DNA from: Natrinema sp. SYSU A 869
GTDB taxonomy: Archaea; Halobacteriota; Halobacteria; Halobacteriales; Natrialbaceae
Direction: 5' to 3'
Assembly (NCBI RefSeq): GCF_019879105.1
Contig: NZ_CP082249.1
Span: forward strand, 1,736,001-1,800,000
DNA: 64,000 nucleotides
The notes beneath the pieces are model-generated. The model was not told the DNA's origin. It ran no database searches and was given only the letters and a program-made list of their open reading frames with translations. The stretch's first letter is position 1. Each line of letters starts with the position of its first letter. The translations under genes were made by a program, and so were the position numbers. Positions 8,162 to 17,126 of this stretch are shown one piece after another.

Positions 8162-9028
8162 TCAGTCGCCGGTCCGGAAGGACAGATCGAGCGACGGTGC
8201 CGAGTGGGTCAGCGACCCCATCGAGATCACGTCGACACCGGTCGCGGCGTAGTCGGGAACGTCCCCAACGGTGATTCCGCCGCTGGCTTCGGCCAGGACG
8301 CCCTCGTAGTCGGCGAGTTCGTCGACGGCTGCCCGCGTCTCCGGCGGGGTCATGTTGTCGAGCAGGACGATGTCGGCACCGGCCTCGGCTGCCCGCGGCG
8401 CGTCCGCGACGGTTTCGACTTCTACGTCAATCTTCGTTGCGAACGAGGTCTGGGCCTGAAAATGGGCGATAGCGCTCTCGAGTCCCATCTCCGCGACGTG
8501 GTTATCCTTGACCATGACCATATGCGAGAGGTCGAGCCGGTGGGTGTCGCCGCCGCCCACGACGACCGCGCGTTTCTCGAGGCCGCGCAGGCCGGGTGTG
8601 GTCTTGCGGGTCGCGGCGATAGCGACGGTATCCGATTCCGTTCTGCGCTCGCGGGCCGTGGCTGCTCGCGTTTCCGAGGCCCGTCGCGCCTCGCGGGCCG
8701 CGTCGACTGCCGTCCGCGTCCGCGTTGCGATTCCGGATGCGTGGCCCGCGAGGTTCACGGCGACGCGCTCACCCCGGAGAACGTCGCGTGCAGCTCCCTC
8801 AACTTGGAGCAGTTCGTCGCCGGAATCGATCTCGGTCCCATCCGCGATCCGATCGGTCACGGCGACGTCGAGGTACTCGAAGACGCCCATCGCGGCCTCG
8901 AGGCCGGCGGCGACGCCCGACTCCTTCGAGACGAGACGGCCCGTCGTCTCGCCGGGGACCTGATTCGTTACGTCGTGGTGGCCGACGTCCTCACGGAGCC
9001 AGCGCTCGATCTGTGCGTCGGTAATCAT
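8162..9028 (-). CDS. nadC: Nicotinate-nucleotide pyrophosphorylase (carboxylating)
   Basis: A 288-residue quinolinate phosphoribosyltransferase, the last step of the quinolinate branch: quinolinate plus PRPP gives nicotinate mononucleotide, CO2 and PPi. Hallmarks are the N-terminal EDVGHHDVTNQ, the conserved NLAGHASGIATRT, the basic-residue segment ATRKTTPGLRGLEKRAVVVGG with PRPP/quinolinate contacts, and the late DIVLLDNMTP and EASGGIT motifs. The start ATG (9026-9028) lies 1 nt after the nadB stop, so nadA-nadB-nadC form a tightly packed operon. Longer in-frame starts inside nadB are unlikely. Confidence 0.97.
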   Translation of the reverse strand: MITDAQIERWLREDVGHHDVTNQVPGETTGRLVSKESGVAAGLEAAMGVFEYLDVAVTDRIADGTEIDSGDELLQVEGAARDVLRGERVAVNLAGHASGIATRTRTAVDAAREARRASETRAATARERRTESDTVAIAATRKTTPGLRGLEKRAVVVGGGDTHRLDLSHMVMVKDNHVAEMGLESAIAHFQAQTSFATKIDVEVETVADAPRAAEAGADIVLLDNMTPPETRAAVDELADYEGVLAEASGGITVGDVPDYAATGVDVISMGSLTHSAPSLDLSFRTGD

Positions 9029-9029
9029 C

Positions 9030-10568
9030 TCAGTCGTCCGCCGGCGGTTCTGCCGTTGAGTCGTCGGCGGCGGTCGCGACATAGTGACAGCCCACCGATT
9101 CGGTGTTCTCGCCCGCCGCTCGTGCGATCAACAGCGCGACGACGCTGGCGTTTCGCAGTTCGTAGAGGTCCCGCGCCGTCCGCGTACGGATGTAGGCGTC
9201 GACCTCGCCCTTGAGTCGCCGGAGAACACTGCTCGCGCGGGCGATCTCGTCGGGATCGCGCTCGAGGCCGAGAGACTCGTCCATCGTCTGCGTCAGTCGA
9301 GTGAACTTCTCGGCAGCGAAGCGTTCGGGGAGGTCTGGGTCCCGGTTCAGGAGTTCGGGAGCCTCGACGGCTTCGGGGTCGAATCCGACCGCGTCTTCGC
9401 CCGCGCGGAGTCCCCAGACCAGTCCCTCGAGCAAGCTCGTACTCGCCAGCCGGTTCGCGCCGTGGACGCCGGTGCGGGCGCACTCGCCGACGGCATAGAG
9501 CCGATCGAGCGAGGTCCGTCCGTTCTCGTCGACGTCGATCCCGCCACAGAGGAAGTGCTCGCAGGGCGCGACGGGGATCTCGTCGCCCTCGATCCCACGG
9601 TCGCGACACTTCTCGGCGATAGCGGGGTAGTCGGCCGCGAACTCGAGGGGGCTCACGTCCAAGACGACCTCGCCGGTCGCTTCGCGTTCGGTCGCGACCG
9701 CGCGGGCGACGACATCGCGGGGCGCGAGGTCGCCCTGCGGGTGGTAGTCCTCCATGAACTGCTCGTCATCGCCGTTGCGCAGCACTGCGCCCTCACCGCG
9801 GAGGGCTTCTGAGAGCAAGAACGGGTCCTCGCCGGCGTAGGCGGTCGGATGGAACTGGACGTACTCCATGTCCTCGATATCTGCACCCGCGAGCGCGGCC
9901 ATGGAGATGCCGTCGCCGGTGGCGTCGTCCGGATTGGTCGACCGGCCGTAGAGCGCGCCGACGCCGCCGGTCGCGAGGATCGTCGCGCCGGCGTAGATCG
10001 GGTTCCCGTCCGGTTTTTCATCACTCACCACGCCGTGGACGCGCCCCTCATCGGTGACCAACTCGAGCGCGGCGGTATCCTGCCGCACCTCGATCCGCTC
10101 GTGGTCGTCGACGTAGTTCAGGAACGGCCGCAGGATGTGCGAGCCGGTCGCGGCGTCGACGTGGAGGATCCGGTATTCGGAGTGGGCCGCCTCCCGCGTG
10201 TAGTCGAACGTGCCGTCGTCGCCCTCGTCGAAGTCGACTCCGAGGGTGTCGACGAGCACGTCCTCGACGGCGTCGTCGGCGTTCTCGACGAGCGCGTCGA
10301 CGGCATCGGGATCGGCGGTGCCGTCACTGGCCTCGATGATGTCCGTTTTGAGCGACTCAGGGTCGCCCCGCGTCGTCGAGATGCCACCCTGCGCCCAGTC
10401 AGTACTGGCGCCGTCGGGTTTCGTCGCCTTCGTCAGGAGGAGGACCGCCGCGCCCTCTCTGGCCGCCGCGAGTGCGGCCGCACAGCCCGCGATACCGCTG
10501 CCGACGACGAGGACGTCCGCGCGTTCGCCGTCGGTCGTCGTCGCCGTCCCGGTGTCTGTCTCGGTCAT
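9030..10568 (-). CDS. nadB: L-aspartate oxidase
   Basis: A 512-residue flavoprotein of the succinate dehydrogenase/fumarate reductase family. It oxidises L-aspartate to iminoaspartate, the substrate NadA condenses with dihydroxyacetone phosphate. The FAD-binding GSGIAG is at residues 23-28, followed by TDWAQGGIS, a hallmark of NadB, and then the substrate-site segment EYVQFHPTAY. The C-terminal ELRNASVVALLIARAA matches the helical domain. It lies 4 bp after nadA's stop and 1 bp before nadC, which argues for co-transcription and channelling of the unstable iminoaspartate. Confidence 0.97.
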   Translation of the reverse strand: MTETDTGTATTTDGERADVLVVGSGIAGCAAALAAAREGAAVLLLTKATKPDGASTDWAQGGISTTRGDPESLKTDIIEASDGTADPDAVDALVENADDAVEDVLVDTLGVDFDEGDDGTFDYTREAAHSEYRILHVDAATGSHILRPFLNYVDDHERIEVRQDTAALELVTDEGRVHGVVSDEKPDGNPIYAGATILATGGVGALYGRSTNPDDATGDGISMAALAGADIEDMEYVQFHPTAYAGEDPFLLSEALRGEGAVLRNGDDEQFMEDYHPQGDLAPRDVVARAVATEREATGEVVLDVSPLEFAADYPAIAEKCRDRGIEGDEIPVAPCEHFLCGGIDVDENGRTSLDRLYAVGECARTGVHGANRLASTSLLEGLVWGLRAGEDAVGFDPEAVEAPELLNRDPDLPERFAAEKFTRLTQTMDESLGLERDPDEIARASSVLRRLKGEVDAYIRTRTARDLYELRNASVVALLIARAAGENTESVGCHYVATAADDSTAEPPADD

Positions 10569-10571
10569 GAA

Positions 10572-11705
10572 TTAGATATCGAGCATCCGATCGAGCGCGA
10601 CGCCCGCGAGTTCCTTCTCCTCGGGGGCGACCTCGATCACGTTGTGTTCGCGACCCTCAGCGAGTTCCTCGAGCACCCAAGCGAGGTAGTTGGGGTCGAT
10701 CTGGCGCATGGCGTTGCAGTCCATGCAGGCGTCACCACAGAGTGGGACGACGTTCACGTCGGGGTGCCAGCGCTGGAGGTGGTTCGTGAGGTGGATCTCG
10801 GTGCCGATGGCCCAGGTGTCGCCGGGATCGGCGTTCGCGACGGTCTCGCAGATCGTGCTTGTCGAACCGGCTTTGTCCGCCGCTTCGACGACTTCGCGCC
10901 GGCATTCGGGGTGGACGATCACGTTGGCGTCGGGGTCGTCCGCCCTGATCTCCTCGATGTGGTCTTCGCGGAACCGCTCGTGAACCTGGCAGTAGCCGTC
11001 CCAGAGGATGATATCACTTTCTGCGACCTCGTCGGCGTCCTTGCCCTCGGGATCCCAGGGGTCCCACTCGGCGATTTCGTCTTCCATGTCGAGTCGGTGG
11101 GCAGTGTTCTCCCCGAGGTGTTTGTCGGGGAGAAAGAGGACCTTGTCACCCTTATCGAAGGCGTATTCGAACGCCTTGTGGGCGTTCGAGGATGTACAGA
11201 CGAGCCCACCCTGGCTTGCACAGAAGGCCTTCAGGTCGGCATACGAGTTCATGTACGTGATCGGAATGATATCGGCGTCCGGCGCGGCCGCCGTGATCTC
11301 GGCCCACGCGCTGTCGACCTGCAGGGCCTCGGCCATCCCTGCCATCGGACACGACGCCTCCATGCTCGGGAGAATCACCGACTGGTCGTCGTCCGTGATG
11401 ATGTCCGCGCTCTCGGCCATGAACGTCACGCCGCCGAAAATCACGTACTCGGCATCGGCCTCGGCCGCCTCTTTCGAGAGCTGATAGGAGTCACCGATGA
11501 AGTCAGCGTGCTCGACGATTTCTCGTCGCTGATAGTTATGCCCCAGGATGACGACATCGTCGCCAAGTTCCTCGAGCGCCGTCTCGATACGTTCGGTCCG
11601 TTCCTCAGCCTCGAGCTCCCGGTATCGCGATGGGAGTTGCTCGAGGTTGTCGTATTTGAACAGACTCAGATCGGTTTCCAGCTCCGCCGTTTCCATTTTG
11701 ACCAT
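10572..11705 (-). CDS. nadA: Quinolinate synthase A
   Basis: A 377-residue NadA, which condenses iminoaspartate with dihydroxyacetone phosphate to quinolinate using one oxygen-labile [4Fe-4S] cluster. Visible markers are LGHNYQRREI near residue 54, EASCPMAGMA, GLVCTSSNA and the C-terminal CGDACMDCNAM, which supply the cluster cysteines. It is the first gene of the nadABC operon. The upstream segment 11706-11760 contains an AT-rich ttattcaa element and an imperfect palindrome. Met4 is an alternative start. The cluster implies sensitivity to oxygen in an otherwise aerobic lineage. Confidence 0.97.
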   Translation of the reverse strand: MVKMETAELETDLSLFKYDNLEQLPSRYRELEAEERTERIETALEELGDDVVILGHNYQRREIVEHADFIGDSYQLSKEAAEADAEYVIFGGVTFMAESADIITDDDQSVILPSMEASCPMAGMAEALQVDSAWAEITAAAPDADIIPITYMNSYADLKAFCASQGGLVCTSSNAHKAFEYAFDKGDKVLFLPDKHLGENTAHRLDMEDEIAEWDPWDPEGKDADEVAESDIILWDGYCQVHERFREDHIEEIRADDPDANVIVHPECRREVVEAADKAGSTSTICETVANADPGDTWAIGTEIHLTNHLQRWHPDVNVVPLCGDACMDCNAMRQIDPNYLAWVLEELAEGREHNVIEVAPEEKELAGVALDRMLDI

Positions 11706-11719
11706 CTTCCGTCACCTGT

Positions 11720-11735
11720 TGATGTTTGCATATCA
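11720..11735. promoter_or_regulatory. Imperfect palindrome upstream of nadABC
   Basis: The 16-mer TGATGTTTGCATATCA lies 15-30 bp upstream of the nadA start. Its outer four bases pair exactly (TGAT/ATCA) and the inner positions only partly. The location between the AT-rich promoter and the start would suit an operator for NAD-responsive control. No regulator is identified here, so this is only a candidate site. Confidence 0.25.
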
Positions 11736-11909
11736 GTAGGGGCTATTGAATAACTTTTTCCTTCGAAAGGCGATTCCGGGGGAATACCATTGACGTATAC
11801 CGCGTTCGAAAACCCGCCATCAGTTTTTGCTAGGATCGACAGATTCCGAGCGCTGACAGTCACGATTCCGTTCAGTGTAGCCCATTTTGTTGCAGGCCGT
11901 AGGACGAGT

Positions 11910-12980
11910 ATGGCACTCGAGGACGCATTCGCAAACTTCATGCGTCGGGACTGGGAGCGCGAATCGGTCACGGAAACGGTCCGGCTCGCGGTCATCGGGA
12001 TCGGCGGTTTCGCGCGCCAGCGCGCGCTACCCGCGATTGCGGAGGGGTCCTACTGCGAGACGACGGTGCTGGTCACGAGTTCGCCCGATCGGGCGACGGA
12101 TGTCGCTGAGACGTACGACATCCCACATGTCATCGACTACGACGAATTCCTCGCAGGCGAACAGACGGACGCCTACGACGGGATCTACATCGCGACACCG
12201 AACGCCTATCACGGACAGTACGCGACCGCGGCGGCCGAGTTTGGCAAACACGTCCTCTGCGAGAAACCCTTGGAGATCACCGCCGAACGCGCTCGGGGAG
12301 TCGTCGACGCCTGTGCCGACGCCGGCGTAACGCTGATGACGGCCTATCGGCTCCAGACCGAGCCAACGGTTCGTCGCACCCGGGAACTCGTCCGCGAGGG
12401 TGTGATCGGCGACGTCGTCCAGGTCCACGGCGGCTTCTCACACCCGCTGCTCGAGCACGCGAGCCTCGACACGTGGCGGCTTGACCCCGACCTCGCCGGC
12501 GGCGGCACGCTGGTCGATCTCGGAATCTATCCGCTCAACACGACCCGATTCCTCCTCGGCTGCGAACCGACAGGGGTGTACGCAACGACTCACTCGAGCG
12601 GCGAGCCGTTCGACGCAGTCGAGGAACAGATCGCGTTTCAACTCGAGTTCGAGACCGGCGCGACGGCCTCGTGTACGGCGAGTCTTGATGCCCACGCCCG
12701 GAGCGCACTCGAGTTGGTCGGCACCCAGGGCATGATCGACATCGAGTCACCGTTCGGCGGCGTCGTTCCGCAGGAAATGGTCGTCGAAAGCAAGGACGTT
12801 CGCATGGAGTACACCGGCCCGCCGGTCGACGAGGTCTGCGAGGAGTTCGACTACTTCGGCTACTGCGTGCTGACCGGGACCGATCCCGAACCCGACGGCG
12901 AGGACGGTCTTGCGGATCTGCAGGCTATCGAGGCCGCCTACGAGTCGGCCGAGACGGGCTGTCGGGTCGCACTCGAGTGA
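11910..12980 (+). CDS. Gfo/Idh/MocA oxidoreductase, probable D-xylose 1-dehydrogenase (Gfo6 type)
   Basis: A 356-residue NAD(P)-dependent dehydrogenase. The Rossmann motif GIGGFA is at residues 30-35 and the family-defining EKP at about 118-120. The C-terminal half has the usual open-faced beta-sheet domain (GGTLVDLGIYPLN). The N-terminal FMRRDWE resembles haloarchaeal D-xylose 1-dehydrogenases (XacA/Gfo6), which open the oxidative xylose pathway; glucose-fructose or other sugar dehydrogenase activity remains possible. The ATG at 11910 has a tttt box about 25 nt upstream; an in-frame ATG at 11790 would add 40 residues without family similarity. No xylose pathway gene adjoins it. Confidence 0.85.
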   Translation: MALEDAFANFMRRDWERESVTETVRLAVIGIGGFARQRALPAIAEGSYCETTVLVTSSPDRATDVAETYDIPHVIDYDEFLAGEQTDAYDGIYIATPNAYHGQYATAAAEFGKHVLCEKPLEITAERARGVVDACADAGVTLMTAYRLQTEPTVRRTRELVREGVIGDVVQVHGGFSHPLLEHASLDTWRLDPDLAGGGTLVDLGIYPLNTTRFLLGCEPTGVYATTHSSGEPFDAVEEQIAFQLEFETGATASCTASLDAHARSALELVGTQGMIDIESPFGGVVPQEMVVESKDVRMEYTGPPVDEVCEEFDYFGYCVLTGTDPEPDGEDGLADLQAIEAAYESAETGCRVALE

Positions 12981-13053
12981 GCGCGGCTGTCGGTCGAGTG
13001 AGAACAGGTTTCGCTCGGCCTCGAGCGGTCTCGCTCATCGGATAGCCGTCCGG

Positions 13054-13587
13054 TCAGTGACGGTCCGCCTCCCCGTCGACAATTCGGTTCCGTTCGCGGG
13101 CGGCACGTGCTTCGTCGATCGAATCGTTCGCGACGAGCCGATCGACTTTCCGTTCGAACTCCGCCTCGGTGAGGTCGCCCGCAACGTACTGCTGTTTCAG
13201 GTCGGCGAGTGCCTGCTCGGCTCGTTCGTCCGCTGACGGTTCTGGCGGTGACAAGAACTCCGAGAGCCCGAGGTGCTGCAGCGGCGTATACTCGCGCTCG
13301 AGCCGCTCGGCAAGCGTCGCCATCCGATCGCTCCGTGGCAATGACGCGTTCTGGACGAGCACCCACAACACGCCGACGGTCGAGACCGCAAGAAGGCCGA
13401 CCAAGAGGGTAACGGCTGTGAGAACGGGCACCGCAATCTCGAGTAGCCTCGTCACGATGGGCGTCCCGCTTGCGAGCCCGGAATACACGAGTATACCGAG
13501 GTAACCGACGACGGCGAGGAGCAATCCACCGGAGACGAGGACGCCAAGAACGGATAGCCATAGCCACTTGTTCCTGAGAAGTCCCAT
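13054..13587 (-). CDS. Membrane protein with C-terminal SHOCT domain
   Basis: A 177-residue protein. Two strong membrane segments occupy about residues 7-36 and 46-78, followed by a linker and the SHOCT-type helical hairpin LADLKQQYVAGDLTEAEFERKVDRLV near residues 126-152. SHOCT modules are common C-terminal oligomerisation or interaction tails in archaea and bacteria, so a membrane-anchored assembly factor is plausible but no function can be named. The start lies about 25-29 nt from an atatatgaata box, in keeping with a leaderless transcript. Confidence 0.8.
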   Translation of the reverse strand: MGLLRNKWLWLSVLGVLVSGGLLLAVVGYLGILVYSGLASGTPIVTRLLEIAVPVLTAVTLLVGLLAVSTVGVLWVLVQNASLPRSDRMATLAERLEREYTPLQHLGLSEFLSPPEPSADERAEQALADLKQQYVAGDLTEAEFERKVDRLVANDSIDEARAARERNRIVDGEADRH

Positions 13588-13648
13588 TGTCGACCACTAG
13601 GGAGAGCGTATTCATATATCCAACGCGGCTCGAGCCGTCGGAGACGGT

Positions 13649-13780
13649 ATGGTCGAACCGACTGCACCACTCTCGTTTCTCAGTCGGTACACCGCCTGGC
13701 GTCGACGGCGGACGCTCGAGCGACTCGCCGATCGGCTCGCTGCCGAACTCGCGGCCGGCGGATCGACGACCTACCGGTAG
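13649..13780 (+). CDS. Possible small 43-aa Arg/Leu/Ala-rich protein
   Basis: The ATG at 13649 opens MVEPTAPLSFLSRYTAWRRRR followed by an amphipathic, Leu/Ala/Arg-rich helix, and stops at 13780. A catatatcc box lies about 35 nt upstream but also serves the divergent SHOCT gene, so promoter support is weak. The composition resembles a short membrane-binding helix. No family is recognised, and a chance frame is quite possible. Confidence 0.25.
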   Translation: MVEPTAPLSFLSRYTAWRRRRTLERLADRLAAELAAGGSTTYR

Positions 13781-13851
13781 AATCAGGCGTTTGAGGGACG
13801 CTATTGCTCGAGAGCAACGAAGTACGCCACAGCAAAGTGGACGGCAGGAAA

Positions 13852-13923
13852 AGCCTAGGGCGGGATTTGAACCCGCGCTCTCGTCCTTACCAAGGACGCG
13901 CTTTACCGCTAAGCTACCCAGGC
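13852..13923 (-). tRNA. tRNA-Thr (anticodon GGT)
   Basis: Read on the minus strand, the acceptor GCCTGGG pairs with CCTAGGC with one G-T wobble. The anticodon stem CGTCC/GGACG encloses the loop TTGGTAA, giving anticodon GGT. The T-arm GCGGGTTCAAATCCCGC is perfect. CCA is not encoded. A cataaag box about 30 bp upstream (near 13950-13957) is the likely promoter. Confidence 0.95.
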
Positions 13924-14023
13924 GCGTACTTCTTCGTTGACCGGAGATGTCTTTATGGGTTTCGATTCGAACGAGCCATGCGCCGGCTTGTCGCAGTCCC
14001 GTCCCGCGGTCGTCGAAGCGACA

Positions 14024-14791
14024 TCAGGGATCGGTCGCCGACGTTGCTCGATCGATCGCGTGGTCCTCGAGTGACTGCTCACGAACTGCGGGCTCGAGGT
14101 CGCCGAGCGACTCCTCGACCGGTGGGAACGAGGTGCCGACAGTGTCGGCAAGCGTCTCGACGATGGCCAACAGGTGTGGCGATGGGGTTTCGCCGACGGC
14201 GACGGCCCCAGTAAGGGCGGCGAGTTCGAGTACGTCTCGCTCGAGGGCGGCGTCGAGATCGGACGGCGTCGGATCGAGGTCGCTGCCGCCTGCCGAGTGC
14301 TCGGTCCGACAGGTCTGATCGCGACCGAACGACTGGACGGTCCGGACCGCTTTGTTGGCGGCGTCGGTACGAGCCAGCAGGTAGAACCCGCGGGCGACGA
14401 GGATATCGGCCGCGAGGATTGCGAGGTCGCCGTCGCCCGCGTCGGCATCGGTCGTCGTCCAAGGCTCGTCGTGGGCGAGTGAGCGGGTTAAGCGTAGTCC
14501 CTCGTAGATAAGCTGGACGCCGGCCGCATTGGTGACGACACCGTCGGGGTCACAATCGTCCGTTCGCTCGCCTCTCTCCGCGGCCGAGGACCCAGTGCTG
14601 TGGGACTGCTTGTGATCGTCTCCGATGACGTGACCCTCGGATGCCATCATCGCGGCGCTCTCGAGTGTGAGTGTTCCGGGAACCATCGATGCACGCTCGA
14701 GAGTCGCTTCGATAAAGTCGTGTAGCTGTTGTGGTTCGACGTCCGCGACGGCCTCGGCGGCGGCACGCCGACAGCTATCGGCCTTCTCCAT
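14024..14791 (-). CDS. All-helical haloarchaeal protein of unknown function (DUF7114-like)
   Basis: A 255-residue protein that appears mostly helical. The N-terminal half contains VTNAAGVQLIYEGLRLTRSLAHDEPW, and the middle has GDLAILAADILVARGFYLLARTDAANKAV. That segment recalls the helical core of the small subunit of heptaprenyl diphosphate synthase, but no DDxxD prenyl-diphosphate motif is present. A link to isoprenoid synthase folds is therefore only structural speculation. I recall the family label DUF7114 from haloarchaeal annotations. It is divergent from the enoyl-CoA hydratase gene with only 60 bp between starts. Confidence 0.7.
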   Translation of the reverse strand: MEKADSCRRAAAEAVADVEPQQLHDFIEATLERASMVPGTLTLESAAMMASEGHVIGDDHKQSHSTGSSAAERGERTDDCDPDGVVTNAAGVQLIYEGLRLTRSLAHDEPWTTTDADAGDGDLAILAADILVARGFYLLARTDAANKAVRTVQSFGRDQTCRTEHSAGGSDLDPTPSDLDAALERDVLELAALTGAVAVGETPSPHLLAIVETLADTVGTSFPPVEESLGDLEPAVREQSLEDHAIDRATSATDP

Positions 14792-14851
14792 TAGCGGGGG
14801 GTTACGACGGGGGAGGCAAAGACCTTTGGAAACGCCCGATCGACTGCTGCC

Positions 14852-15556
14852 ATGATTGACGTCGACGCCGACGGATCGATTCGTACCCTGACGATCGACC
14901 GCCCCGAGGCACGCAACGCGCTCACGGTCGATGGACTCGAAGCGTTGGAAACGGCGGTCGACGACGCCGACGAGCCGGTGATCTACCTCCGCGGACGCGG
15001 CCCGGCCTTCTCCGCGGGAGCCGACCTGAACGAGGTCGCGGCGCTCGAGGGAGACCGCGACCGCGCGGCCGAGTTCGCGCGCCTAGGCCAGCGCGTGGCC
15101 CAGACGATCGAGGACTCCCCCGCAGTCGTCGTCGCAGGGATCGACGGCCCCGCACGCGGAGGCGGCCTCGAGCTGGCACTGGCCTGTGACATCCGGGTCG
15201 GCACGCCCGAGTCGACCTACGGCGAACCGGGGGTCAACTTCGGGCTGTTCGGTGCTTGGGGCGGGACCGTCCGGCTGCCCCGCATCCTCGGCGAGGGCGA
15301 TGCCCTCGAGTTCGCGCTCTCGGGCCGGTCGATCGACGCCGAGGAGGCGCTGCGAATCGGCCTGCTCTCGCGAATCGAGGACGATCCACACTCGGTCGCT
15401 GCGGAAATCTCGGACAACGCCCACGACGCACTCGCCGCCCTGAAACGCCGGGTTCGGGATGACGGCGATCGCGCTACACAGGAACGACGCGAAGCCGAGG
15501 CGTTCGCCGACCTCGTCGCTGCCCACGCCGACGATATCGACGCGCTGCTCGAGTAG
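14852..15556 (+). CDS. Enoyl-CoA hydratase/isomerase family protein
   Basis: A 234-residue crotonase-fold protein. The oxyanion-hole segments are FSAGADLNEVAAL (about residues 50-62) and GPARGGGLELALACDIRVG (about 98-116), followed by the hydratase-type PGVNFGLFG. The length is slightly shorter than the usual 255-260 residues. Crotonases catalyse hydration, isomerisation or decarboxylation of CoA thioesters. The Asp/Glu pair of classical hydratases is not clearly preserved, so the reaction is open. The start is supported by an acctttgg element about 28 nt upstream. It may feed the acyl-CoA genes at 48-56 kb, but it is not linked to them. Confidence 0.88.
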   Translation: MIDVDADGSIRTLTIDRPEARNALTVDGLEALETAVDDADEPVIYLRGRGPAFSAGADLNEVAALEGDRDRAAEFARLGQRVAQTIEDSPAVVVAGIDGPARGGGLELALACDIRVGTPESTYGEPGVNFGLFGAWGGTVRLPRILGEGDALEFALSGRSIDAEEALRIGLLSRIEDDPHSVAAEISDNAHDALAALKRRVRDDGDRATQERREAEAFADLVAAHADDIDALLE

Positions 15557-15645
15557 GCGGACTCGAGATCCGGTATCGCTCGAGCAGTGGTGATCGGCGA
15601 GGACCGGTGCAAAGTGATTTATCCGGTGACATGTACAGCGAAGGT

Positions 15646-16176
15646 ATGCCTGGACCAATGTTTCTGGACGGCGACCGCATTACACTGCGACCGATCGAAG
15701 AGGCGGACCTCGAGTTCCTGCAGACCCAGGTCAACGACCCGCGAATTCGGCGGCCGATCGGCCGATCAAGACCCATCAACCGCGAGCAGGAGCGCGAGTT
15801 CTTCGAGAACGACGTGTGTAGCGACGACACCGTGGGCCTCCTGATCGTCGCCGACGCGACGCCAGTCGGAATCGTCGGCCTTCACGATTTCGACTGGGAG
15901 GCTCGGAACGCCGAAATCGGCTACTGGGTCGCACCCGACCACCACGAACGGGGCTACGGCACTGAGGCGACGGCGCTCCTCGTCGCACACGGCTTCGACC
16001 AACTCGGACTCCACCGGATCGCCGCCCGCGTCTTCGAGTTCAACGAGCCGTCGGTCCGGCTCCTCGAGTCGGTCGGGTTCACGCGGGAGGGTGTCCATCG
16101 CGACGCTGAATTCGTCGACGGCGAGTGGCAAGACGTCTACTGGTACGGGCTGTTAGAGGACGAGTGGCGGGAGTGA
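15646..16176 (+). CDS. GNAT-family N-acetyltransferase (RimJ/RimL type)
   Basis: A 176-residue acetyltransferase. The N-terminal GDRITLRPIEEADLEFLQTQV is typical of the RimJ/RimL branch. The acetyl-CoA motif A spans EIGYWVAPDHHERGYGTEAT (Gln/Arg-x-x-Gly-x-Gly region near ERGYGT), and the C-terminal RVFEFNEPSVRLLESVGF matches motif B. The substrate could be a ribosomal protein N-terminus or a small amine. The ATG at 15646 was chosen because gtgatttatc lies about 27 nt upstream; two in-frame ATGs further upstream would put that box inside the gene. Confidence 0.88.
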   Translation: MPGPMFLDGDRITLRPIEEADLEFLQTQVNDPRIRRPIGRSRPINREQEREFFENDVCSDDTVGLLIVADATPVGIVGLHDFDWEARNAEIGYWVAPDHHERGYGTEATALLVAHGFDQLGLHRIAARVFEFNEPSVRLLESVGFTREGVHRDAEFVDGEWQDVYWYGLLEDEWRE

Positions 16177-16192
16177 TCGACAGCAGGCTAAA

Positions 16193-16987
16193 TCAGTCCA
16201 GCGGGTCCGGTGCCGGCGGGGCCGTTCGCTTGTGTTCGCTGCGTTCGTACATCCCGCGGACTCGATCGACCGTTGCTTCGTCGACCTCGAGTAGTCGGGC
16301 GGTTGCGGCGATCGACAGCGGGCCGTCGATGTGCGTTGCTAGAATCGAGTCGAGGACATCGTAGCTAACGCCGAGTTCATCCTCGTCGGTCTGGTCGGCC
16401 CACAGCTCCGCGGTCGCGGTCTTGGCCGCCAGTTCCTCGGAGACGCCGACGTGGCGGGCGAGCTGGCGGACCTGCCCCTTGTAGAGGTTCCCGATCGGAT
16501 GGCAGTCGACGGCCCCGTCGCCGTACTTGGTGAAGTAGCCGACCGCGGCCTCGCTGCGGTTGCCGGTCCCGACGACCAGCCGGTCCTCGTGGTTGGCCAC
16601 GAGGTAGTTCAGGACCGCTCGGGCGCGAGCGCGTGCATTCCCGACCGCCTCGCGGTCGCCCTCGGCCTCGGGATAGGCCGCCAGAAGCGAGTCGACGATT
16701 GGTTCAACCTCGATCACGTCGTAGGGTATTTCGAGGTTCTGGGCGACCAACTCGGCGTCGCTCATGTTCTCCTCGCTGCTGACCGTTGCCGGGAGAACGA
16801 GCCCGTGGACGTTCTCGGCCCCGAGCGCCTCGACGGAGAGATTCGCGGTCAGCGTACTGTCGATCCCGCCTGAAAGGCCAATGACCGCACCGTCGGCACT
16901 CGCGGCGTCGACCCGGTCGCGAATGAATCCCGTGATGTGTTCGCGTCGCTGCTCGAGTTCCGCCTCCGAAAAGCGAAGGTCGATCAT
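16193..16987 (-). CDS. nadE: NH3-dependent NAD+ synthase
   Basis: A 264-residue NAD synthetase that amidates nicotinate adenine dinucleotide to NAD with ATP and ammonia. The PP-loop motif SGGIDS is at residues 39-44, VGTGNRSE lies mid-protein, and the substrate segment GAVDCHPIGNLYK follows. There is no glutaminase domain, so free ammonia is used. It completes the pathway begun by nadABC 5 kb away and used by the NAD kinase at 23.0 kb; the adenylyltransferase step is not in the window. It converges on the acetyltransferase gene 16 bp away. Confidence 0.97.
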   Translation of the reverse strand: MIDLRFSEAELEQRREHITGFIRDRVDAASADGAVIGLSGGIDSTLTANLSVEALGAENVHGLVLPATVSSEENMSDAELVAQNLEIPYDVIEVEPIVDSLLAAYPEAEGDREAVGNARARARAVLNYLVANHEDRLVVGTGNRSEAAVGYFTKYGDGAVDCHPIGNLYKGQVRQLARHVGVSEELAAKTATAELWADQTDEDELGVSYDVLDSILATHIDGPLSIAATARLLEVDEATVDRVRGMYERSEHKRTAPPAPDPLD

Positions 16988-17126
16988 GGGAGCAGGTATG
17001 GGCGGCGTGACCTAATAGCCTCCCCTCCCCGGGGAAAAGTGACCGGGCGGTCGGTTTCAGAGATCGCTCGAGGTCTGACGTGCTGCTCAGTTTCCGGGTA
17101 CGGCTATCGTGAAAACGGGGACCGAA

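Noticed and set aside
9849-11753. A 634-codon plus-strand frame across nadB and nadA
   Set aside because: It is antisense to two unmistakable enzymes, and its residues mirror their codons; there is no independent family signal.
13804-14214. Plus-strand frames crossing tRNA-Thr
   Set aside because: They run through a well-formed tRNA and antisense to the helical protein gene at 14024-14791.
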